Shown: piece by piece, positions 11,401 to 19,384 of the stretch
How the letters are laid out: each line of letters starts with the position of its first letter
Position numbering within the stretch: position 1 is the stretch's first letter
Origin: Bin80 sp965208025
GTDB taxonomy: Bacteria > Bacteroidota > Rhodothermia > Rhodothermales > Bin80
Length of the DNA stretch: 64,000 nt
Direction: 5' to 3'
Assembly (NCBI GenBank): GCA_965208025.1
Contig: OZ242302.1
Span: 2,046,001-2,110,000 of the forward strand
Notes under the pieces: generated by a model
Told to the model about the DNA's origin: nothing
The model's input: only the letters and a program-made list of their open reading frames with translations
Databases searched by the model: none
Position numbers and translations under genes: made by a program

Positions 11401-13456
11401 CGGTGGTAGCGACTCCCCCATCAATTTGAGTGGGAGCTGTCCAATCGCTTGGCGTACCGCCCCCTGTATCCGAAACACGGTGCAGAACATCGTAACCTGT
11501 GATTGGAGATCCGTTGTCTCCGGGGGCATCCCATGAAGCAGTGAGAGAGGTGGCGGAGGCAGGAGTGATGGATAAATTTGTAGGAGCTGCTGGAGCTGTG
11601 GCAGGAGTACCATATTTCTCATCCGAGTAGGTTCCTGTTCCCACCGAGTTGATCGCTGTTACCTGTACAAAGTACTGGTTTCCCTGTGTGAGGTCATCAA
11701 TCGTAGTTGTAGACTCGGTAGGGGGGACGTTCGGGGTTAAGGAAATCCATTCAATGGGGCTCGCACTCCCGTCACGGTACTGGACACTATAGCCAGTAAT
11801 ATCAGCGCCACCGGTTTGCAAAGGGGCCTGCCAAGAGACACTTAGGGAAGTACCCGAAGCCACAGCCACCACCACATTGGTAGGTGCCTGAGGAGCTGCT
11901 AAAGCGGTGGTTCCTTGGCCAGTCGACCATCCTCCAGTACCAATGTCATTGACGGCTGCAACCCTGACATCGTACAGAGTTGCTGGATCTAAGCCTGTGA
12001 TGGTTGCACTAGTGGTTGTAACGGTAGTGGATGACAATGGATAGTCTGTCTCCGTGGATAACTTGTGCTGCACGGTATATCCTGTGATCGTTGAGCCACC
12101 AGTCTCGACGGGTGACTCCCAAGTGAGAGACAGTTGATCAGATGCGCTTTCATCTAACACGGGATACGTCGGAACATCTGGAACCGTTGCAACATAAGTT
12201 CTTGGACTATCATCTGGTGGAGTGGAATATCTGGGAGATTTACCAATATCATTGAAGGCATGGATCCTAAACCGATAGTTGGTCGCAGCAAGGAGGTTTG
12301 TGAAAGTGTAAGAGGGTTGAGGAGACGGATCTACGACAATAATATCTTCCCATTCATATAGATCATCATGCCGTGATCTCCATATTTCATATTTCGTGAT
12401 TGGGCTCCCTCCATCATCATCCGGGGCGCTCCATATAACGGTAATTTGGGATGGTGTTCTCCAGAATCTTACATTAGACGGAGTGCCAGGACCAGTTGGT
12501 GGAATCAAGATTGACTCCGACTCCACCATTTCAGCCGTGCCATCATCATCCCTATAAGACACTCTCGCCTTGATATATTTGCCCTTATCCTCGGCATTAA
12601 TTTCGAATTGTAGAGAGGTTTCCAAGGTGGATGGACCATGGATTACCTCCTCTACCCCGTCTTTCACAGCAATCCACGAAACATAAGGGGCAAATTCCTC
12701 AGGTGGGGTCAGGCTACGAGCCTTGGTCATTCCGTCAGGATCACTAACGCCTATATCATTATCGCCAAAAAAATCAATTTCCAAAATACCTCCAGGTTCC
12801 AACTCTGAATTGTTTGCACGCGTCAGGGAAAGCATACCCGTAGGAGGATCATTCACAGGATCTACATCGAACGTAAACTTAAACACCTCGCTTTCATCAC
12901 CATTGATCACCGTTTTGAAGTTGAAGCTACTATAATCGTCCCCGTTGTCGTTCGGGTCAGGCGTGAATACCAAGTTTCTTGCATCCAAATCAGCCTTTGG
13001 AATCGTCTGCCCATCAGATACATCGACACTATTAAGCCTCAATGTTCCAGCCCCCGAGAATTCAGTAATGATCACAGAAAAATCGTCTTCTTCTGAAAAA
13101 TCATGCGCCTCAATTGGATAAGACTCATCTTCATCAATTTTCCTATACACATCAGAAATATTCGGAAAATCTGATTTGCCATCCTCTGGTGACTTCGTAA
13201 CGCGCTCATTGGGTCCAAATCCAAACTCAACGGGGATAGATTTGAGTGATAAAGGAGAGGTATCACTTGCCCCCTCCCACATCAACAATGCACGATCGGA
13301 TTCATTTGATCCGCTTACATCATCGGCATAGGATTTCGCTGGAAATACGAAGAATACCAGAGCGAGAAAAAAAGGGCGGCAGTACCTTGTAGCCAGATTG
13401 AAACATTTGAAAAAGGGTAAATCATTGCCAATGCTATTGAGGTCTGCGACAAACAA
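5471..13456 (-). CDS. Giant secreted protein with 20 fibronectin III repeats and Por-type sorting domain
   Basis: The 2661-residue product begins with a signal-like segment (FFLALVFFVFPAKSYADD, about residues 29-46). A non-repetitive or cadherin-like region runs to about residue 318. I count 20 tandem fibronectin type III domains between about residues 320 and 2330, each opening with a variant of P-x-x-P-x-x-L and LxVSWxAP and containing YxVQVAAxNxxGxG. A leucine-rich-repeat block follows (about 2334-2465, with LPETVGDLTGLIELRI), then a putative Ig-like domain (about 2470-2565). The C-terminus is a Por-type sorting domain with NYPNPFNPSTS and a terminal LVK. It should cross the outer membrane by type IX-like secretion and act in adhesion or binding of external polymers. 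No catalytic domain is evident. Spurious frames on both strands arise from the repetitive coding sequence. Confidence 0.9.
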   Translation of the reverse strand: MFVADLNSIGNDLPFFKCFNLATRYCRPFFLALVFFVFPAKSYADDVSGSNESDRALLMWEGASDTSPLSLKSIPVEFGFGPNERVTKSPEDGKSDFPNISDVYRKIDEDESYPIEAHDFSEEDDFSVIITEFSGAGTLRLNSVDVSDGQTIPKADLDARNLVFTPDPNDNGDDYSSFNFKTVINGDESEVFKFTFDVDPVNDPPTGMLSLTRANNSELEPGGILEIDFFGDNDIGVSDPDGMTKARSLTPPEEFAPYVSWIAVKDGVEEVIHGPSTLETSLQFEINAEDKGKYIKARVSYRDDDGTAEMVESESILIPPTGPGTPSNVRFWRTPSQITVIWSAPDDDGGSPITKYEIWRSRHDDLYEWEDIIVVDPSPQPSYTFTNLLAATNYRFRIHAFNDIGKSPRYSTPPDDSPRTYVATVPDVPTYPVLDESASDQLSLTWESPVETGGSTITGYTVQHKLSTETDYPLSSTTVTTTSATITGLDPATLYDVRVAAVNDIGTGGWSTGQGTTALAAPQAPTNVVVAVASGTSLSVSWQAPLQTGGADITGYSVQYRDGSASPIEWISLTPNVPPTESTTTIDDLTQGNQYFVQVTAINSVGTGTYSDEKYGTPATAPAAPTNLSITPASATSLTASWDAPGDNGSPITGYDVLHRVSDTGGGTPSDWTAPTQIDGGVATTATISSLTAGTMYDIEVLAKNAIGDGAPAQASGAPQAAPDSPTEVTVTATTTSSLTVTWIAPAETNGSDLSGYTVEYRRTADGGQSAGAWIDAPDPGTVETIILSNLEPYVLYDLRVAAVNDVGASDPAMGSGRTDAALPSVPQNLVVSAVSQTELDVSWDAPSENGGAPITGYEVRYRKVENPPADWSMPNAVGPVLIHTITGLEVETAYEVQVTAMNLAGTGDPATSSEVATNPIVLASAPTGVTVSAPTHSSLTLEWSAPQSDGGGTITGYKVDHKLTTSSTYETQEVTGTTVVLGSLLPATTYDISIQATNEKGEGTAATLTGTTGPAVEPTVPRSLTASATSPTEIRISWQAPEDDGGATVLGYNVRYRPSGSTTPPVRIDQLITTTSTSITGLSGGTSYELEVAAINTVGTGRYARTTQSTNPAIAPTAPRNIRVTAQGQNALTVAWSAPSSDGGSPITGHEVRYRVETSQDWTSVTPAGNSAEMTGLLAGTPYVVGVSAVNSAGTGEEGTLDATTSNANVPSAPQNLEVQVTGPNSLSVSWEAPAQIGGSPISGYLVEYRLTDAPATTAWSDATSSGTTATITHLLAGTSYDVRVAARNVVGSGGFVSQTVTTTSSAPGIPTSLQITSPSPTELTVSWEAPEITGGQPILLYKLRYRLTDSDVTTPGVQPGDWEPVIEIESAASLQHTLTQLSAGTSYDVQIAANNSIGDGEYSSNTVGVTNQATVPTSPPDGFEVSSISHTGAELAWTEFSSDENGGSAVTGYRVGYRLADADGSGPGTAPGDWEFSDHTTTNATLTDLVAETVYNVQVAAVNSVGEGPFASQTFTTLTIGVTSVPLDLAITIISPNELSVIWSPPTETSGSEITGYSIQYRTSATDSEEAGPWIAVEQTGIETSASIEGLTGGTSYDVQVAAINSAGIGPYAVASATTSIAIPNPPLDLSVRATSPSRILVTWSAPDQNNSGGSLSYIVAYRTSDPDGEGAEPAGDWKELSTTETTLEITDLLSNMSYDVRVAAENSAGQGEYTEIDTATTVAETSTPGTPLDVVIASLSPTEVRVTWTKPTETGGLALRSYTIEYVPTNAPADSDPMTLTRRAETKEVILTNLMAGTEYQVRIAAVNALGAGEFESGTVTTESATAPSPPRALIVTGTSTTDLEVSWTVPVDAGGIPILRYQIDYRVSDEDETLTGRQPGDWEEESSESTTMLIQNLVSGTSYDVRVAAVNADFTGSFVQSTGQTMDETGLPDAPSSLTLTVLSTTSIQATWTAPTSGPDVIGYRVEYRGDESSGTWQQIAHTGLSTEATITDLLVGTTYQVRVAGLLEAEHGAFVQESATTQANLPSIPENLVVCGSSDDALRLSWDVPFDNGGAPITSYEIGYKTGTNDWTTWPREETGLQETIRELSASTLYEVRVAAVNRAGTGAYATGFASTQASAQPNAPLTLTVCGQSTTELDVFWVTSTSGPGKALQGSSTASTDVYELYYKELSASKWEQVPNLTDEGYARIYDLSPDIVYDVELLHLVENTETVYAGAAATQSATTPSAPLDFFIQSTSDSELELSWQSPERDGGVEILRYEVRYRESDENRQLEGFQPSEWMENNIASNEATLNELLPGTMYEVEVAATNEIGTGPYATLSAITTPSADLEKDWQALKNIYEETEGTQWTAQENWSIADSELPQIQELNAWNGVEVFRGRVTELNLSGVGMLGTLPETVGDLTGLIELRIDENNLEGTLPGEITNLESLDILHFDGQSLCAPIYDEFQNWLQNVSEVMGANCQDAFTLTGTVQDQTYTVSEPIEQLNLPKASGGQSPYMYTLTPELPSGLVFDASGPHISGTPQEPSASITYTFTATDNAGTAVSTNFMIEVLGTTSAEADHTVTEFALIGNYPNPFNPSTSILMDLPTAADLSVEVFNLLGQRVHMEEFVGVSAGPSRSLMLAVPNLPSGVYIYRVVASLDAGIQLAKGRMTLVK

Positions 13457-13653
13457 ATTACCTCAATGAAATCCAATGGAAGTAATTTAAGCACTTTTTG
13501 ATTAAACTCAGGTGTCTGGTCTGGAGATAATAGCCTGTATTTGGACCAAGAGTAACCAAGGATTGTCTAATTACCCATTAGTTTACAATTTCTACCAATG
13601 TCATCAATATCTCCATTGGTAACTGAAATCATCTGTTTATAATGATAAAATAT

Positions 13654-13677
13654 GGGAATTATATACTTGATTAAGCA
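13654..13677 (+). repeat. Left terminal inverted repeat of IS1595-type transposon
   Basis: This 24-bp sequence starts GGGAATTATATACTTGATTA and is the exact reverse complement of the right end. The 8 bp just outside (13646-13653, TAAAATAT) form the left target duplication. The last codons of the 44-aa gene overlap it. Confidence 0.93.
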
Positions 13678-13805
13678 CGTTTAGATTCCTTGCGGGGCTT
13701 TGGTTTTGATTTCAGCACTGCCTTTGCTATTGCCTGGGCACGTGCTTCGATCACATCTCGACCTAATTCGGGCTGCTTCTTATTTGGGCGTTGGGGTTTC
13801 TTCAT
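13671..13805 (-). CDS. Small basic transposon-cargo protein (44 aa)
   Basis: This frame starts MKKPQRPNKKQPELGRD, contains an AQAIAKAVLKSKPKPRK segment and stops inside the left terminal repeat. About a third of its residues are Lys or Arg, with one predicted amphipathic helix, so nucleic-acid binding is plausible. I do not recognise a family. A clearly related frame (MKKPKIKPQPPKVDRE, AQALARALFDMKPQPRQ) occupies the same terminal position in the decayed element at 50468, which argues that both are real genes. It starts 7 bp after the methyltransferase stop, so the two are probably co-transcribed. Confidence 0.65.
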   Translation of the reverse strand: MKKPQRPNKKQPELGRDVIEARAQAIAKAVLKSKPKPRKESKRA

Positions 13806-13812
13806 TTGTCAA

Positions 13813-15174
13813 TCATGAGTTTGCTGATCCATACAGCGGAGTTGTCATGTAGCCCCGTTTTTTGTTCTCCCTGCGTAGTCCGCTCAATGTGTAGATATTG
13901 CTTTTGAGTTGATTGCAAGGCCCACAGAGCAGGATGCGGTTCGTAATGTGGTTGATTCCCCCATCAGAGCGGGGTACGTTGTGATCCAGTTGGAGATATC
14001 GTTGATCATCAAACGTTCGGTCGCAACCTTGACATCTGGGGCCGTACTGCTCTAACAAGTATTCGTACATTTTCGCCCGCGACCAACGTGGGCCATCGGG
14101 CTCCTTGACTCGTTCCTTGACCCGCAGGAATGGAACGGCCTCCTGTCTATCGTCTGTCCGATCTGGAACCTGACTCGTGTAATGTACTTCCCCAAACAAT
14201 CCGACTTCTGTTTTAAGTCGCTTGACTACGACCTCGTGAGCCTCATCCCAAATGTCAATCCCAACCCACTGTCTTTCCATGCGTTCAGCCGCTACACAGG
14301 TTGTAGCACATCCACAAAAAGGATCAAGTACGACATCTGCTTTATCGCTAGAAACCTGAATGATGCGCTCATACAAAGGAATGGGTTTTTGTGTGGGATA
14401 ACCCATATTTGCTTTGTCTGAATTATTAATCTTATCTATTGGCCAGACATCATCAAGTGGTACACCATATTTCATAGCGTCGTCTAAATAACGCCGAACA
14501 CGGTTCCCTTTTCCAGCATCAGACAAAACATACTCGCGTCCATTGTCATCAACCCGAACTTTCTGTTTTCGGACGCGAACATATTCTTCTTTACTACTCC
14601 AGGGGCGCGTAGGATAGTTAAAAGTATTTTTCTTGGAGCGTGCATAGAATAGAATAAGATCATGCCTGCGTTCAATGTGTGAACGTAAACGTTTATTCCA
14701 GCCTGAATAACACCAAACAATTTCATTGCAAAAGTTCCTGTATCCGAATATCGCGTCCATAACTGCTTTGAGGTAATGGCTAGCAGTCGGATCACAATGC
14801 AAGTAGATACTCCCTGTGGGTTTCAATATTCGATGCATTTCCAATAATCGCACGGCCATGAAACACATATACGCTCCCATGCCATCAGAATGAGCGTATC
14901 GAGCGGATTCTATGGCTTCAATCAGTTTGGGATAATCATCGGTCAACTGATCTACCCAATCTTGATGTACGTCCTTTTCCCAACTCCAGCGGTCTTGAAA
15001 CTTGGCTCCCTTTGCAAGGCTATCTGGTGTAGCGTGAAAATCCTTGTTTTTGTTGAAGGGTGGATCCGTAGCGATCAGGTCTACGGATTTGCTGTTCATC
15101 GCACGGAGAAACTTCAAGTTATCCCCGTGGAATAGTGTACGGTTTTTCCAGTTGGGATCAGCCATGATCCCCAA
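13813..15174 (-). CDS. DNA methyltransferase-HNH nuclease fusion, transposon cargo
   Basis: The 453-residue protein has two parts. Residues 1 to about 330 form a beta-class methyltransferase with motif IV DPPFNKN near residue 37, YPTQKP near 260 and motif I LDPFCGCATTCVAAE near 280. About residues 350-453 carry an HNH endonuclease with zinc ligands CQGC and CGPC and the catalytic core LDHNVPRSDGG. The region between them (VPFLRVKERVKEPDGPRW) is conserved in the relic near 48.9 kb. Its start overlaps the transposase stop by 17 bp, suggesting translational coupling. It could modify and cut DNA as a one-protein restriction-modification cargo, or aid the element's maintenance. Both are inference. 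Confidence 0.88.
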   Translation of the reverse strand: MGIMADPNWKNRTLFHGDNLKFLRAMNSKSVDLIATDPPFNKNKDFHATPDSLAKGAKFQDRWSWEKDVHQDWVDQLTDDYPKLIEAIESARYAHSDGMGAYMCFMAVRLLEMHRILKPTGSIYLHCDPTASHYLKAVMDAIFGYRNFCNEIVWCYSGWNKRLRSHIERRHDLILFYARSKKNTFNYPTRPWSSKEEYVRVRKQKVRVDDNGREYVLSDAGKGNRVRRYLDDAMKYGVPLDDVWPIDKINNSDKANMGYPTQKPIPLYERIIQVSSDKADVVLDPFCGCATTCVAAERMERQWVGIDIWDEAHEVVVKRLKTEVGLFGEVHYTSQVPDRTDDRQEAVPFLRVKERVKEPDGPRWSRAKMYEYLLEQYGPRCQGCDRTFDDQRYLQLDHNVPRSDGGINHITNRILLCGPCNQLKSNIYTLSGLRRENKKRGYMTTPLYGSANS

Positions 15175-16117
15175 CCAAGTCCTTGTACATCAACCGCTTG
15201 CCCGCGAATTGACGGGCAATGATGCACATTTGATCTATCGTGTCAAATCGGCGAAAGTTATGCCGTCCTGCAAACTCGTTGGCATATCGGTGCAAGTGCT
15301 TTGAGGACATATGATGATATACGCCATGATATCCGCGCTTTAAGGCAGCCCAAAAGCTTTCCATACCGTTGATATGGGCTTGATCCTTAACCCATTGGCT
15401 TACGCTGTGATTGACACTCTCACGGTTGGGAAGTCCGTTGTACGAAGTAGATTCGTCTGTGTAAATCTTTACGCTGTCTACTGTATGATCCTTGATAAAG
15501 CCCTGTAAAGTGTTAGCTGTGGTATCAGGAACTACTGCTGCGCGTACTTGCTTGGTCTCACGGTCTTTGATGCCGGCTACGGCGGTCTTGCCTACAGTTC
15601 CACGCCCAGCATTCAGCTTCTTATGAGCGTGCTTGTTTTTCTCTTTGCCTCCAAAGTAGGATTCATCCACTTCGACCGGGCCATCAAATTTCACATCCAT
15701 ATCAATCATGGATTCCCTTACCCTGTGAGATAGATACCAAGCGGATTTCTGCGTAATGCCAAGATCACGATGTAGCTTCATGCTGGATACACCCTTGAGG
15801 CTGGACGCGTGGAGATACATTGCAATTACCCACTTCTGATACGGAATTTTGGTCTCGGCCATGACTGTATCCGTGCGGACATTGAAATGCTTTCTGCACT
15901 TCCCGCACCAGTAGGCAGCTGGTTTGCGGTTAGGTGTTTCTTTCACGCGGTCACGGCTTTCGCAACGCGGGCATTCCGCTCCATCATCTCCCCAGCGGGA
16001 ATGTTCCAGCCATTGTTCTGCTGTCCGATCATCAGGGAACTTCTGAAAGAGTTCGACTAGCGTAATGCCTTTCCTGTAACTCTGTCCGGGGCCACTGTAC
16101 GCTTGCATGTTGTGCAT
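15158..16117 (-). CDS. IS1595-family (ISXO2-like) DDE transposase
   Basis: The 319-residue protein opens with a zinc ribbon (CPRC then CGKC, about residues 48-88), followed by a helix-turn-helix-like segment and the DDE catalytic core. Candidate acidic residues lie in VEVDESYFGGKEK (about 148), YTDESTSY (about 218) and NGMESFWAALKRGYHG (about 250). The architecture and length match IS1595-family transposases. It is the first gene from the right end of a bounded element and overlaps the cargo methyltransferase gene. It appears intact. Confidence 0.94.
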   Translation of the reverse strand: MHNMQAYSGPGQSYRKGITLVELFQKFPDDRTAEQWLEHSRWGDDGAECPRCESRDRVKETPNRKPAAYWCGKCRKHFNVRTDTVMAETKIPYQKWVIAMYLHASSLKGVSSMKLHRDLGITQKSAWYLSHRVRESMIDMDVKFDGPVEVDESYFGGKEKNKHAHKKLNAGRGTVGKTAVAGIKDRETKQVRAAVVPDTTANTLQGFIKDHTVDSVKIYTDESTSYNGLPNRESVNHSVSQWVKDQAHINGMESFWAALKRGYHGVYHHMSSKHLHRYANEFAGRHNFRRFDTIDQMCIIARQFAGKRLMYKDLVGDHG

Positions 16118-16164
16118 GATAGTGAGTAGGTTACTTGCTCTATATACACATGAAAAGGGTTGTA

Positions 16165-16188
16165 TGCTTAATCAAGTATATAATTCCC
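16165..16188 (-). repeat. Right terminal inverted repeat of IS1595-type transposon
   Basis: This 24-bp sequence is the exact reverse complement of the left end. The adjoining 16189-16196 (TAAAATAT) repeats the 8 bp left of the element. Confidence 0.93.
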
Positions 16189-16515
16189 TAAAATATTAAG
16201 AAGAAATCCCTCCCCCTTCCAAAACAATCATATGTTTGTGCGTGGATTAACCGTCAAGGAAGTTGGTAAAAAATCAACTCTACCAAGAAACGGATGACAT
16301 AAAAGAACGAAACCAAATTACAATTGGTAGTAGGAGCGGTTAACCAAAGAATCAACATCTCATTAAAGATTATCGCAAAACCCTTAACCAATTCCCGATT
16401 TGTTTGTAGAATAGGAGTATAATGATGTACCCTCTCTTCCTGTGACCATCAACCCTCCCAAAAATCTGCTCCCGCAATGGCAGATAAGAAGGCAGGTATA
16501 TGTGACGACACTACT
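16189..16515. other. Non-coding gap
   Basis: This is AT-rich DNA between the transposon and the ThuA-dehydrogenase gene. I see no gene or clear hairpin. Any promoter of the downstream gene should lie here. Confidence 0.5.
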
Positions 16516-19368
16516 ATGCAATATTCAATGAAATTTGGATTATTGGGGCTACTCATTGGAGTGATGGCTGGGGTTCTCGTGACTGATGTGATTGGGCAGG
16601 ACCGATATCAAGTTTTGGTCTTTTCAAAGACTGAGGGGTTTCGTCATAACTCAATTGAAGCGGGCTTGAATGCGGTCCACTCTCTTGGAAATGAACACGC
16701 ATTTGGAGTCTTTGCTACCGAGAATGCCGACTACTTTCATCCTGACTCCCTGCAGCATTTTCAAGCCATTATATTCCTGAATACCACACAGAATATTCTG
16801 AATCCTGATCAGGAACAGGCACTGATAGCATATATGCAGTCAGGCGGAGGGTGGGTTGGAATTCATGCTGCTGCCGACACCGAATATGATTGGGAGTGGT
16901 ACGGTGGACTCGTAGGTGCCTACTTCTCATCTCATCCCGCAGTTCAGCCCGCAGACATTGTGGTGACGGATCGTCTTCATCCCTCAACAAAAGGATTACC
17001 CCATCTCTGGAATCATACAGACGAATGGTACAATTTCAATATGAATCCCAGATCCAATGTCCATGTGTTGGCAGTATTAAAAGAATCCTCTTATGAAGGG
17101 GGAGAGATGGGAGATGACCATCCGATTGCTTGGGCACACCACTATGACGGAGGCCGTGCATGGTATACAGGGCTTGGGCATACGATTGAAAGCTATCAAG
17201 ATCCGAACATGCTTTCCCACCTACTCGGTGGCATTGAATGGGCTGCCGGAATGGCGAATGGAGATGTCACTTCTACGCTCGCATCTGCATATGATGAGGT
17301 GGTCCTCACGAGTGAGTTGACCGACCCCATGGAGATTGACATCACCTCTGATGGACGAGTCTTTATCATTGAATGGGCTGGGACAGTCAAAATCTGGGAA
17401 CCTGAAACCGGTGCGATGCGCGTCATTGGATGGTTGCCCGTTGAAAAGAAAATTGAAGATGGCCTTCTGGGACTCGCCTTGGATCCAAATTTTGATGAAA
17501 ATTCATGGCTCTACATCTACTACTCTACTACGTCTGATCAGTCAACCGTAAATCGTCTGTCACGGTTTGTATATGATGGCCGTATGTTAAATATTGAGAG
17601 CGAGATTGTCATGCTTGAGATTCCAGTCCAGCGGATCATATGTTGTCATTCTGGCGGTTCAATCCAATTTGATAAAGACGGATTACTGTATTTATCCACC
17701 GGAGATAACACTGGAGGAGATCGAAACTCGCCAGACCCCGACTTTCGGCGGATGGCGGATCAAGGTCGTACAGCCGCCAATACAAATGACCTAAGAGGCA
17801 AGATTCTTAGGATCAGACCTGAGCCCGATGGAACCTACACGATTCCCGGTGGAAATTTGTTTCAACCAGATTCGTTGCATCGAGGGGAGATTTATGCAAT
17901 GGGGCTACGAAATCCCTTTCGAATCTCAATTGATGACTCCACCGGTTGGCTCTATTGGGGTGATGTTGGTCCCGGGCTGATGGATAGCTGGGATGAATTC
18001 AATCAGGCAAAGGGGCCTGGTTTCTTTGGATGGCCCCTCTTCACAGGCTATAATGATCCTTATACCCACTACCACCTTGCTGAGCGTGAATATAAGGAAC
18101 CGGATGCAACCGTCCCCATGAATGAATCGGAATACAATACGGGCACCCGTGAACTTCCCACTGCACGCTCGGCTTGGATTCGCTATTTTTACGGTCCGAG
18201 TGACGAATATCCTGAATTGGGTGCAGGGGGGATCAACCCAATGGCAGGTCCCATTTTCCATTATGATGAAACGACCGCCGCGGATACGGCACTTCCTCCC
18301 TATTACAATGGAAAAGTGATGATCTATGAATGGATGCGTAACTGGGTACAGATCGTCACACTTGACGAGGAAGGACACATATTGGATATTGACCCATTCC
18401 TGCCCAGCTATGACTACATCAGTCCAATGGACATTGAGGTAGGACCACAGGGGAGACTCTATATTATTGAGTGGGGGGACATGTTCTGGGGGAGCAATGC
18501 AAATGCCCAACTGGTTCGACTGGACTACTACGGTGCTTCTGGCCCGCCTGCCCCGATCGCAAAAGAGCCCGCATCCGGACTGCCTCTACGTCTAAACATG
18601 CCTCCCGAAGGGAGTATCTTTGATTTTGATTCAACATACAGTTACCAAGCGATGGTGTATGATCAAGCACTCGAGAATGAAGTTCTGGTCAACGTCTACA
18701 CCGGTGTGGATACATCTCCCATTCCTGTCGCAACCTACTCAAAGCTGAAAGGAGAATTCTCTATCTCACGGGCTTATACCCAGTCTCCCGAGGTACATTA
18801 TGCGGATCGGTTTGCGCAACTTGAGGCCTGTTTGGGTACATCCTGCCATCAGATTAAATTACAACCCCGACTGAAAGAGGCTGAACATATTACAAGTGCC
18901 ACGAATGCAACTCGACAAACCTATTCATCTCATCCCGCGAGTGTTCATTGGCGACAGAGTGCTCTCACTTCCATGTCACTTGAAAATGGCTCTCAACTTG
19001 TCTATACACCTCTGAATCTCATTGGCATTCAGAGTCTCACTTTGCGTTTCCGAATCACCGGGAATGGTACCCTTCAGATCTCCACAGATTCCACTGACTC
19101 TACCTTGCTCAGTCTTGATATGTCATCCAGCACTGGCGAGTCCGTAACTCCTGATCAGGGGAATTATATAGCTGGTGTACCACCCGATTTTCCCGGAATG
19201 GAATCTCTTGCTGAAGGCGCATATGATTCTTGGCGAGAGGTCACCGTCCAGATTTCTCCGAGTGAGAAAACTATCTCGTTAATTCTTACCTTTGTATCTG
19301 TAGAAGAGGATTCTGTCCTTGAACTTGACTGGATTCGTTTTAACGGTTCTGGTCTCAAACCGAAATGA
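16516..19368 (+). CDS. Exported ThuA domain-sugar dehydrogenase fusion
   Basis: The protein has an N-terminal signal (MKFGLLGLLIGVMAGVLV), which favours the start at 16516 over the first in-frame ATG at 16477. The next roughly 230 residues are a ThuA-like domain (VLVFSKTEGFRHNSIEAG, then GGWVGIHAAADTEYDW and GLGHTIESY), related to trehalose-utilisation and glutamine-amidotransferase-like folds. A PQQ glucose/sorbosone dehydrogenase-type propeller follows (GLLGLALDPNFDENSWLYIYY, CCHSGGSIQFDKDGLLYLSTGDN, AMGLRNPFRI). The last 250 or so residues look like a beta-sandwich or carbohydrate-binding module. A periplasmic role in carbohydrate binding and oxidation is likely. The downstream isomerase gene begins 16 bp later, so the two form an operon. 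Confidence 0.85.
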   Translation: MQYSMKFGLLGLLIGVMAGVLVTDVIGQDRYQVLVFSKTEGFRHNSIEAGLNAVHSLGNEHAFGVFATENADYFHPDSLQHFQAIIFLNTTQNILNPDQEQALIAYMQSGGGWVGIHAAADTEYDWEWYGGLVGAYFSSHPAVQPADIVVTDRLHPSTKGLPHLWNHTDEWYNFNMNPRSNVHVLAVLKESSYEGGEMGDDHPIAWAHHYDGGRAWYTGLGHTIESYQDPNMLSHLLGGIEWAAGMANGDVTSTLASAYDEVVLTSELTDPMEIDITSDGRVFIIEWAGTVKIWEPETGAMRVIGWLPVEKKIEDGLLGLALDPNFDENSWLYIYYSTTSDQSTVNRLSRFVYDGRMLNIESEIVMLEIPVQRIICCHSGGSIQFDKDGLLYLSTGDNTGGDRNSPDPDFRRMADQGRTAANTNDLRGKILRIRPEPDGTYTIPGGNLFQPDSLHRGEIYAMGLRNPFRISIDDSTGWLYWGDVGPGLMDSWDEFNQAKGPGFFGWPLFTGYNDPYTHYHLAEREYKEPDATVPMNESEYNTGTRELPTARSAWIRYFYGPSDEYPELGAGGINPMAGPIFHYDETTAADTALPPYYNGKVMIYEWMRNWVQIVTLDEEGHILDIDPFLPSYDYISPMDIEVGPQGRLYIIEWGDMFWGSNANAQLVRLDYYGASGPPAPIAKEPASGLPLRLNMPPEGSIFDFDSTYSYQAMVYDQALENEVLVNVYTGVDTSPIPVATYSKLKGEFSISRAYTQSPEVHYADRFAQLEACLGTSCHQIKLQPRLKEAEHITSATNATRQTYSSHPASVHWRQSALTSMSLENGSQLVYTPLNLIGIQSLTLRFRITGNGTLQISTDSTDSTLLSLDMSSSTGESVTPDQGNYIAGVPPDFPGMESLAEGAYDSWREVTVQISPSEKTISLILTFVSVEEDSVLELDWIRFNGSGLKPK

Positions 19369-19384
19369 TCACCTGCTTACACGA

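Larger units (their letters stand above)
13654..16188 (-). mobile_element. Intact IS1595-family transposon with passenger genes
   Basis: The 2535-bp element is bounded by perfect 24-bp inverted repeats (13654-13677 and 16165-16188) and flanked by an identical 8-bp duplication, TAAAATAT, at 13646-13653 and 16189-16196. An 8-bp target duplication is the known IS1595-family length. All genes read leftwards: transposase, methyltransferase-HNH fusion, then a 44-aa basic protein whose stop codon lies within the terminal repeat. Exact repeats, exact duplication and three open frames suggest a recent insertion. IS1595 elements with passenger genes are known as a class. Confidence 0.93.

Noticed and set aside
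5504..13266. Many 60-150-codon frames inside the fibronectin-repeat gene on both strands
   Set aside because: They are shadows of the repetitive 2661-residue frame and show no independent domains.
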